Assembly: GCA_027484145.1 (NCBI GenBank)
Contig: JAIXUH010000026.1
Coordinates: 248,001 to 312,000 of the forward strand
Reading direction: 5' to 3'
DNA from: Rhodobacter sp.
GTDB taxonomy: Bacteria > Pseudomonadota > Alphaproteobacteria > Rhodobacterales > Rhodobacteraceae
DNA: 64,000 nt
The translations under genes were made by a program, and so were the position numbers. The notes beneath the pieces were generated by a model, which worked only from the letters and a program-made list of their open reading frames with translations, was not told the DNA's origin and did not search any database. Of this stretch, positions 25,702 to 32,472 are shown piece by piece (within the stretch, counting starts at the first letter, position 1; the number at the start of each line of letters is the position of its first letter).

Positions 25702-28041
25702 CTATTCGCCGTAAGGAATCCAGACCGTCTTGACCTCCGTCGCCTGACGCAGAAAGGCGCGCCCTTCGGACGCAGGGCTGAACCAGTCGCGCGCGCAGGC
25801 ATTGTTGACCCACGTGCGCTTGAGGTTGGCGGCAGATTCGCGCTCGACCATGGCTGAGACGGGGGCCGAGGAGAACGACCAGACAGCGTCTACATCCATA
25901 TGCCCGGCCAGAGATTTGCCAAGGTCGGTATGTGGCCCGGTGACGATGTTCACCACCCCGGCGGGCACATCGGAGGCTTCCAGCACCTGATAGAAATCGG
26001 TGGCCGACAGCGGGAAAGCATCGGACGCCACCAGAACGCAGGTGTTCCCCATGGCAATGGCCGGGGCCATGACCGAGATCAGGCCCAGAAGCGGCGCCTC
26101 ATCCGGGCACAGGGCACCGATCACACCGCAGGGTTCGTTCATCGCAAGGGCCACGCCACGAACGGGCACCGACTTGGCTGCACCGTCAAACTTGTCGGCC
26201 CATGCGGCATAGGTGAACAACCGCTGAATGGCGCAATCCACCTCGGCCTCGCCCGTGGCACCTGTCATTTCCTTGATGCGGCGCGCGAATTCCTCGGCAC
26301 GGGCCGACAGATTCTCGGCGATGTAATACAGGATCTGCGCGCGCGCATGGCCTGTGGTGCGCGCCCAACCTTTGGCGGCATGCGCCGCCTCTACGGCATT
26401 GCGGATGTCCTTGCGGCTGCCGATGCCGACATGGCCCAAGAGCTTGCCCTTGGGGCTGTAGACGGCTTTGGAATGGCCGCCATCGGGGCGGGCCTGCTTG
26501 CCGCCGATGAACAGCTTGGCCGTGCGGTCCAGTGCCGGGGCCTCGGCCGTCTTGGGTGCTGCCACCGCGCTGACAGGTTTCAGGGTGGCGGACTTGCCGG
26601 TTGGTTTCAGATAGGCCAGCAGCCCTTCCCACCCGCCTTCGCGCCCAAAGCCGGATTCGCGCACGCCGCCAAAGCCTGCAGCGGCATCGAACAGGTTGGT
26701 GGCGTTCACCCAGACCACGCCAGCCTTCAGCTTTGGCGCGATGTCGAGGGCGAGGTTCACATTCTCGGTCCAGACCGTTGCAGCAAGGCCGTAGCGGCTG
26801 TTGTTGGCCAGTTCCACCGCCTCAACCGGTGTGCGGAAGGTCATGCTGACCAGCACCGGGCCAAAGATTTCCTCCTGTATCAGGCGTGACGCCGTGCCCA
26901 ACCCGGTGATCAGCGTGGGTGGGTAAAAGCAGCCCTGCGGCACGGGTGTATTGGCCTGATAAACCTCACCATCAGACCCGGCCACCATGTCGGTAATCAT
27001 GCGCAGTTGCGCGGGGTCGATGATGGCGCCAACGTCGATGCACTTGTCCAAAGGATCGCCGATCCGAAGGCCATCCATCCGACGTTTCAGCTTTTCATGA
27101 AAGCGGCCCGCGATGCCTTCTTGCACCAAGAGGCGCGATCCGGCACAGCAAACCTGGCCCTGATTGAACCAGATCGCATCGACCAGACCTTCGATGGCGC
27201 TGTCGATGTCGGCATCATCAAACACGATGTAGGGCGATTTGCCGCCCAGTTCCAACGTCAGCGCCTTGCCTGTGCCTGCCGTTGCCTGCCGGATCGCCTT
27301 GCCCACGCTGGTCGAGCCCGTAAAGGCAATTTTGTTCACTTCCGGGTGCGCCACCAGTGCGGCCCCGGTGTCGCCATCGCCGGTGACGATGTTCAGGACA
27401 CCCGGCGGCAAACCCGCCTCGGCCGAGATTTCGGCGAACAGAAGGGCTGTCAATGGCGTGTATTCGGCGGGCTTCAGCACCACGGTGTTGCCAGCGGCCA
27501 ATGCGGGGGCCACTTTCCACGCCAGCATCAAGAGTGGAAAGTTCCACGGAATGACCGCGCCGCACACGCCTAGCGCCTCATGCCCCGGCAATTCCGAGGC
27601 CATGAGTTGCGCGAGGCCCGCGTGATAGTAGAAATGCCGCGTCACCAGCGGCACGTCGATATCGCGCGATTCCCGGATGGGCTTGCCGTTATCCAGCGTT
27701 TCCAGCACCGCCAGCAGTCGGGAATGCTTTTGCGTCAGGCGGGCCAAGGCATAAAGGATCTTTGCCCGCTTGTGGCCGGGCATCGCCGCCCATTTCGGCT
27801 GCGCCCGCCGCGCGGCGGCAACGGCGGAGTCCACGCTGGACGCGGACCCTTGCGAGACGGTGGCTAGAACCTTTCCGGTGGTGGGGTTCTTCGTCTCGAA
27901 CACCGCGTCTGGTGCGGTGAAACGCCCGTCAATCCAGTGGCCAAAGCTGTTGCCGTGCCGGGCCAGCCACGCTAGCGCCTCGGTCGCGGCTTCGGGTGCG
28001 GGGCCATAGGCCATGGTGTCGAAGATTTCCTTGATGGTCAT
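25702..28041 (-). CDS. Two-domain aldehyde dehydrogenase, ALDH16 type
   Basis: At 779 residues this is far longer than an ordinary aldehyde dehydrogenase. Residues 1-480 form a complete ALDH domain with catalytic C298 (GQVCCAGS), E264 (LTLELGG) and K190 of the KPAEYTP motif. After a Pro/Ala/Thr linker a second ALDH-like unit starts near residue 510 (FIGGKQARP, HARAQILYYIAENL) but lacks the cysteine loop and most of the catalytic domain, ending in TWVNNACARDW and TVWIPYGE. This is the ALDH16 plan known from marine Rhodobacteraceae (Loktanella enzyme) and animals. Placed after deoC, it probably oxidises acetaldehyde from deoxyribose phosphate cleavage; that substrate is inferred. Confidence 0.9.
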   Translation of the reverse strand: MTIKEIFDTMAYGPAPEAATEALAWLARHGNSFGHWIDGRFTAPDAVFETKNPTTGKVLATVSQGSASSVDSAVAAARRAQPKWAAMPGHKRAKILYALARLTQKHSRLLAVLETLDNGKPIRESRDIDVPLVTRHFYYHAGLAQLMASELPGHEALGVCGAVIPWNFPLLMLAWKVAPALAAGNTVVLKPAEYTPLTALLFAEISAEAGLPPGVLNIVTGDGDTGAALVAHPEVNKIAFTGSTSVGKAIRQATAGTGKALTLELGGKSPYIVFDDADIDSAIEGLVDAIWFNQGQVCCAGSRLLVQEGIAGRFHEKLKRRMDGLRIGDPLDKCIDVGAIIDPAQLRMITDMVAGSDGEVYQANTPVPQGCFYPPTLITGLGTASRLIQEEIFGPVLVSMTFRTPVEAVELANNSRYGLAATVWTENVNLALDIAPKLKAGVVWVNATNLFDAAAGFGGVRESGFGREGGWEGLLAYLKPTGKSATLKPVSAVAAPKTAEAPALDRTAKLFIGGKQARPDGGHSKAVYSPKGKLLGHVGIGSRKDIRNAVEAAHAAKGWARTTGHARAQILYYIAENLSARAEEFARRIKEMTGATGEAEVDCAIQRLFTYAAWADKFDGAAKSVPVRGVALAMNEPCGVIGALCPDEAPLLGLISVMAPAIAMGNTCVLVASDAFPLSATDFYQVLEASDVPAGVVNIVTGPHTDLGKSLAGHMDVDAVWSFSSAPVSAMVERESAANLKRTWVNNACARDWFSPASEGRAFLRQATEVKTVWIPYGE

Positions 28042-28044
28042 GGC

Positions 28045-28356
28045 TCAATCCAAACAATTTGCTGGCAGCGGTATCGCGGCGAGGAAATCAGCTTTTGTAA
28101 CGGATCCTGCCGCGACCACGCCCCGCGCTATTGCAATCATCATAAACTGGTCCGGGGTGTCCTCCAGTTTTGGCCAACGCGCCCGCAATTGCTTTAACGC
28201 GATTGGAAAGAAGCTGATGAAATGGTGCTGGAAAGGAATGTTTTTCCACTGATGTTCTGCGAGGAATGCGGTCCAAAGCTCGCCTGCGGCGACTTCCAAG
28301 GGGGCGATCACGGCGAATGGGTTGATTTTGGATTTCTTCTTCTTGAAAGGCCACAT
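28045..28356 (-). CDS. Small hypothetical protein between deoC and ALDH16
   Basis: A 103-residue protein that begins MWPFKKKKSKINPFAVIAP, with a lysine patch directly after the start, and continues as a mainly helical protein (FQHHFISFFPIALKQLRAR, PDQFMMIAIARGVVAAG). The start is ATG 28356, ten bases after the deoC stop, and its stop lies three bases before the ALDH16 start, so all three should be on one transcript. No family recognised. Its fixed position between two catabolic genes suggests an accessory role. Confidence 0.72.
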   Translation of the reverse strand: MWPFKKKKSKINPFAVIAPLEVAAGELWTAFLAEHQWKNIPFQHHFISFFPIALKQLRARWPKLEDTPDQFMMIAIARGVVAAGSVTKADFLAAIPLPANCLD

Positions 28357-28366
28357 CGCTTTCACC

Positions 28367-29374
28367 TTATCCCATCGCATGGCGGTTGGAGGCTGAATAG
28401 TGGCCGGTCAGGTAATGCTCCAACTGCCGCTCGATATCGCCCAGCAGGGACGAGGCGCCAAAGCGGAACAGGTCGGGTTGCAGCCACGGATAACCCAATT
28501 CATCCTTCATCAGCGCCAGATAGAGCAGCGCATCCTTGGCCTTGGAAATGCCGCCTGCGGGTTTGTAGCCCACCTTGAACCCGGTGCGGTCCTGATAATC
28601 GCGGATGCAGCGGATCATGGTCAGGCTGACCGGCAGGGTGGCGTTGACGCCCTCTTTCCCGGTCGAGGTTTTGATAAAATCTGCCCCGGCCATCATGCAG
28701 ATCAGGCTGGCGCGGGCGACGTTTCGCAGGGTGCCCAACTCGCCCGTGGCCAGAATGGCCTTGACGTGGGCCTCGCCGCAGGCCGCGCGCATTTCGCGCA
28801 TCTCGTCATAAAGCGCCTGCCAGTTTTGCGTCAGCACATGGCGGCGCGAGATCACGATGTCGATTTCCCGCGCGCCAGCACGCACGCTCTCGCCAATCTC
28901 AGCGATCCGCAGGTGATAGGGCGACAGGCCCGCCGGAAACCCGGTGGAAACGGCGGCGACGGGAATGTTCGTCCCTTCCAGCGCGCGGACGGCAGTTTCG
29001 ACCATATCGTGATACACGCAGACGGCCCCCACGGTGATGCCCGTCATGCCAAGACGCTCCAACATCTCGGGGCGCACGGGTTGGCGGGCCTTGGCGCACA
29101 GGCGCTGCACGCGGCCAGCGGTATCATCGCCAGAAAGGGTGGTCAGGTCGATCAGGGTGATGGCCTTCAACAGCCACGCGGCCTGCCATTCCTTCTTGAC
29201 CGACCGCCTGCCGCCCAAGGTGGCAGCGCGGCGTTCGATGGCGGATGTGTTGGCCTGCACGGCGGCCACCCAATCCAGATCAAGCGCCATGCCGGGGTTG
29301 CGGGCATGAGTCACTTGCGGAAGTTGTGTGCGCGCGGCCGTGGCAGCGGCGATATCAGGGGAATGGGTCTGCAC
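28367..29374 (-). CDS. deoC: Deoxyribose-phosphate aldolase
   Basis: The enzyme cleaves 2-deoxyribose 5-phosphate to acetaldehyde and glyceraldehyde 3-phosphate. The Schiff-base lysine is in ADFIKTSTGKEGVNA, and the second conserved lysine in GFKVGYKPAGGISKAKDA; LATGELGT also fits. GTG 29374 (335 residues) is preferred because GAGGG lies seven bases upstream and upstream codons are unconserved. It has a long N-terminal extension of about 75 residues, as in animal DERA and related proteobacterial forms. It heads a three-gene operon with the small protein and ALDH16; an inverted repeat lies upstream. Confidence 0.92.
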   Translation of the reverse strand: MQTHSPDIAAATAARTQLPQVTHARNPGMALDLDWVAAVQANTSAIERRAATLGGRRSVKKEWQAAWLLKAITLIDLTTLSGDDTAGRVQRLCAKARQPVRPEMLERLGMTGITVGAVCVYHDMVETAVRALEGTNIPVAAVSTGFPAGLSPYHLRIAEIGESVRAGAREIDIVISRRHVLTQNWQALYDEMREMRAACGEAHVKAILATGELGTLRNVARASLICMMAGADFIKTSTGKEGVNATLPVSLTMIRCIRDYQDRTGFKVGYKPAGGISKAKDALLYLALMKDELGYPWLQPDLFRFGASSLLGDIERQLEHYLTGHYSASNRHAMG

Positions 29375-29453
29375 CAGCGTGCCCTCGGGTTCGATGTCGC
29401 GCGCAGTCTGGCACGGCATCGCCCTGCGGGGCAAGGGCGGTGCTTTGAGTTTT

Positions 29454-29467
29454 TGACCTTTTGGTCA
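29454..29467. promoter_or_regulatory. Inverted repeat TGACC-TTTT-GGTCA upstream of deoC
   Basis: Perfect 5-bp arms around four T residues in the 97-base gap between the mrp operon end and deoC. It lies 80-93 bases upstream of the deoC start, a normal place for an operator. The regulator is unknown; the pattern is of the type bound by small dimeric HTH proteins. Confidence 0.35.
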
Positions 29468-29471
29468 GATT

Positions 29472-29855
29472 TCAGCGACGGGTCGGCGGGGCGTTTTCAT
29501 CTTCGTCGAAGGTTGCCCAATCATTGCCCAACCCGGTCGGGGGCAGATCATCACGCGTCATGCGGCTGTGCATCTGCGCCTTGGCGATGAAGTTTGCCGT
29601 AATGGGGGCGGTCAGGAACAGAAACAGGGTGATCAGCAGTTCCTGCCAACTGAATTGCCCTTCGAACACCGGAAAATAGATCATCGACACGATCAGCGTC
29701 GTGCCGACCCCGATGGTCGAGGCCTTGGTCGGTGCATGCAGGCGCTGCATGGTCTGGCGTAGTTTCAACAGGCCATAGCTGCCGATCACGGCAAAGATGC
29801 CGCCAATCACCAGAAGGGCCGACAGGATGGCTTCGATTGCAAGGTCCATTGCCAT
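29472..29855 (-). CDS. mrpG: Mrp antiporter subunit G
   Basis: The 127-residue last subunit of the Mrp cation/proton antiporter has three hydrophobic helices and the conserved stretch GSYGLLKLRQTMQRLHAPTK. A charged C-terminal tail of about 30 residues extends beyond the usual end. ATG 29855 shares one base with the mrpF stop (TGATG), so it is translationally coupled. The antiporter complex exchanges monovalent cations for protons and supports pH and Na+ tolerance. Confidence 0.93.
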   Translation of the reverse strand: MAMDLAIEAILSALLVIGGIFAVIGSYGLLKLRQTMQRLHAPTKASTIGVGTTLIVSMIYFPVFEGQFSWQELLITLFLFLTAPITANFIAKAQMHSRMTRDDLPPTGLGNDWATFDEDENAPPTRR

Positions 29856-30127
29856 CACTCGATCACATTGCCGCGCAGGATGAATTTGCAGAACGCGACC
29901 GTCGAGACGAAGCCTGTCATGGCAAACAGCAGTGCAGCCTCGAAGTTCAGGCCTGATTTCGTCTTGATGCCATAAAGCACGATCAGTGCGATCACGTTCA
30001 CCACCATCGTATCCAGCGCCAGAATGCGGTCTGGCACACCGGGCGCGCGGAAGATGCGATACAGGTTCATCGCCAGACCGGCGCCAAAGCACAGGAAGGC
30101 AAAGGTCAGCGCATAATCGAGCATCAT
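29855..30127 (-). CDS. mrpF: Mrp antiporter subunit F
   Basis: A 90-residue, three-helix membrane protein. The segment RAPGVPDRILALDTMVVN is the MrpF signature, containing the conserved Asp. It overlaps mrpE by four bases (ATGA) and touches mrpG. Part of the Mrp complex. Confidence 0.93.
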   Translation of the reverse strand: MMLDYALTFAFLCFGAGLAMNLYRIFRAPGVPDRILALDTMVVNVIALIVLYGIKTKSGLNFEAALLFAMTGFVSTVAFCKFILRGNVIE

Positions 30128-30615
30128 TCGAAGATCCTCTTCAGCCGGGTTTCATAGCGCGCCTTGATGTCATCGCGGATGGCATCGGGGTCTGGCGCGT
30201 GCAGGGAGTGGATCAGCAACACCGTGCCGCAGGCCGACATATCGGCGGTCAGGGTGCCGGGCGTCATGGTGATGGTGCCTGCCAGCAGGGTGATCGCCTC
30301 GGGCGATTTCAGGTCAATCGGAACCGGGATCCATGCCGACTGAATCCGGTCTGCCGGCATGAACAGGATGATCTTGGCCACCTGAATATTGGCCACCAGA
30401 ATATCCCACATCACCAGCAGCAGATAGCGCGTGAATGCGGGTATCTGCCGCAACGGCGGGCGGTTGGGCCAATAGGGCGCGGTCAGAATCGGGATGACGA
30501 TGGCAAGGATCAGCGCCATCACAAGGCTGCCGATCTTGAACCCGTTGACCAGCATCAGCCAGACGATCACCAGCAGCACAGACAGCACGGGGTGGGGAAA
30601 CAGGCGTTTGAGCAT
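30124..30615 (-). CDS. mrpE: Mrp antiporter subunit E
   Basis: A 163-residue membrane protein with two to three N-terminal helices and the family motif ITLLAGTITMTPGTLT followed by a soluble tail (DPDAIRDDIKARYETR). ATG 30615 comes one base after the mrpD stop. It is needed for function or stability of the Mrp complex in studied systems. Confidence 0.93.
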   Translation of the reverse strand: MLKRLFPHPVLSVLLVIVWLMLVNGFKIGSLVMALILAIVIPILTAPYWPNRPPLRQIPAFTRYLLLVMWDILVANIQVAKIILFMPADRIQSAWIPVPIDLKSPEAITLLAGTITMTPGTLTADMSACGTVLLIHSLHAPDPDAIRDDIKARYETRLKRIFE

Positions 30616-30616
30616 G

Positions 30617-32125
30617 TCAGTTTCCCCCCGGCAGCGCATTGGCCGCGATATAGGCGGATGGGTCATGCAGATTGGCGGCGGCAACATCCAGCCATGCCGT
30701 GATCGGCCCGGCCAGAACGGTCAGCGCCACCAACCCAGCCAAGAGCAGACCGATGGCCAAAAAGGACAGCGCCTCGGGCGCGTGTTGCGGTGGGTCGGCG
30801 GGGGCCGAGGCGTGGGCCTTCCAGAACACCGTGGAACCAGCCCGCGCAAAGCCCATGATCGACACCAGAGAAGTGACAAGGATTATGCTCCACACCAGTG
30901 CCGCCTGATCGCGCAGGGCCTGCATCACCAGCAGTTTGCCGATGAACCCCGAAAGCGGCGGCATCCCGGCCAAGGCGATGGCCGTGGCCATGAACAGCGC
31001 CGCAATCAGCCCGCCTTGCGCGATGGGGGGCAGCGATTGGCGCAAGCCATCGTCTGCGCGGCGGTCGATAATCAGATCGATGATCAGGAACAGCGCCGCC
31101 CCGGCAAGGGTAGAGTGGATCATGTAGTAGAGGGCAGCCGAAGTGCCTGCAGGTGTAAAGGCCGACACGGCGACGAACAGCGTGCCCATCGATGCAATCG
31201 CCGCAAAGGCCGCAAGGCGCGACAGGGTGGTTGCCCCCAATACTCCGATGGCCCCCACAACCAGCGTGATCAATGCCGCAGGCAACAGCAGGTCTGCGAT
31301 CAGCGTGCCGGTGGCCGGTGTGCTGGGCGGAATGACCATCACGCCAAACCGAATCATGGCATAGGCGCCGATCTTGGTCATCACGGCAAACAGCGCCGCT
31401 ACCGGGCCGGGCGCATTGGCATAGGTGCCGGGCAGCCAGAACTGCAGCGGCACCAGCGCCCCCTTGATCGCAAAGACCAGCATCAACAGCACCATGGTGG
31501 CGCGGAACAGGGCGGCGTCGCCTTCGGGCAAGGTCTGCACCTTGACCACCAGATCGGCGATGTTCAGCGTGCCCGTCAGCGCATAAAGGCTGGCCAAGGC
31601 AAACAGAAACAAGGATGAGCCGACAAGGTTGAAGGCGATGTATTGCACGCCCGCGCGCAGACGGTTCTTGCCGCCGCCGTGAATCATCAGCCCGTAAGAG
31701 GCGATCAGCAGCACCTCGAAAAACACGAACAGGTTGAAGGCATCGCCGGTCAGAAAGGCACCGCTGATTCCCATCAACTGGAACTGGAACAGCGCATGGA
31801 AATGCCGCCCGCGCGTATCCCATTGCGTGCCAATGGCATAAAGCTGCACGATGGCGGCCAAAACGGCGGTCAGCAGCACCATCATCGCGGACAGGCGGTC
31901 AAGAACCAGCACGATGCCAAAGGGCGCGGGCCAGTTGCCCAACAGGTAAACCTCAGCCGGGGTGTGGCTGGCCGCAATGGTCAGCGCGATGCCAACAGTC
32001 ACAAGCGCCAGCGTCGCCGCCACTGAAAACACGCGCTGCAACAGCAGGTCGTGGCGCATCAACAGCACGATGGCCGCACCCATGACTGCGGGCAGAACGA
32101 CGGGGACAATGATCCAGTGGTTCAC
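30617..32125 (-). CDS. mrpD: Mrp antiporter subunit D
   Basis: A 502-residue, about 14-helix subunit homologous to complex I NuoM/NuoN. The conserved lysine/glutamate-bearing helices include GISGAFLTGDAFNLFVFFEV and FAIKGALVPLQFWLPGTYAN. It carries one of the proton or cation paths. Start overlaps mrpC by four bases. Confidence 0.94.
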   Translation of the reverse strand: MNHWIIVPVVLPAVMGAAIVLLMRHDLLLQRVFSVAATLALVTVGIALTIAASHTPAEVYLLGNWPAPFGIVLVLDRLSAMMVLLTAVLAAIVQLYAIGTQWDTRGRHFHALFQFQLMGISGAFLTGDAFNLFVFFEVLLIASYGLMIHGGGKNRLRAGVQYIAFNLVGSSLFLFALASLYALTGTLNIADLVVKVQTLPEGDAALFRATMVLLMLVFAIKGALVPLQFWLPGTYANAPGPVAALFAVMTKIGAYAMIRFGVMVIPPSTPATGTLIADLLLPAALITLVVGAIGVLGATTLSRLAAFAAIASMGTLFVAVSAFTPAGTSAALYYMIHSTLAGAALFLIIDLIIDRRADDGLRQSLPPIAQGGLIAALFMATAIALAGMPPLSGFIGKLLVMQALRDQAALVWSIILVTSLVSIMGFARAGSTVFWKAHASAPADPPQHAPEALSFLAIGLLLAGLVALTVLAGPITAWLDVAAANLHDPSAYIAANALPGGN

Positions 32126-32472
32126 TTGCGCACCTCCGGTTCATCGGTATCGTCGGTCATATCCACGCGGTCGTGCCCGCTTTCCAGATAAGCCCCCAGT
32201 GCTATGATGACGATGACCGCCGTCATGCCAAACGAGATCACGATGGCCGTCAGCACCAGCGCCTGCGGCAGCGGGTCGGTGTATCCGGCAGCGGCCTTGT
32301 CAAGGATGGGCGGCAGGCCCACGACCAAGCGACCGACGGCAAAGATGAAGACGTTGACCGCATAGGAGAGCAGTGTCAGCCCCACGATCACCGGGAAGGT
32401 GCGTTGGCGAAGCATCAGATAAATGCCCGCCGACGCCAAAAGGCCAATGGCCGATGCCACAAGGATTTCCAT
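32122..32472 (-). CDS. mrpC: Mrp antiporter subunit C
   Basis: A 116-residue, three-helix subunit homologous to NuoK. Recognised by SAGIYLMLRQRTFPVIVGL and DPLPQALVLTAIVI with the buried acidic residue region. Its ATG at 32472 overlaps the mrpAB stop by one base. Confidence 0.94.
   Translation of the reverse strand: MEILVASAIGLLASAGIYLMLRQRTFPVIVGLTLLSYAVNVFIFAVGRLVVGLPPILDKAAAGYTDPLPQALVLTAIVISFGMTAVIVIIALGAYLESGHDRVDMTDDTDEPEVRK

Noticed and set aside
28045-28380. The small protein between deoC and ALDH16 starting at the upstream ATG 28380
   Set aside because: That start would overlap the deoC coding end by 14 bases; ATG 28356 begins with a natural MWPFKKKK N-terminus and gives a ten-base gap.
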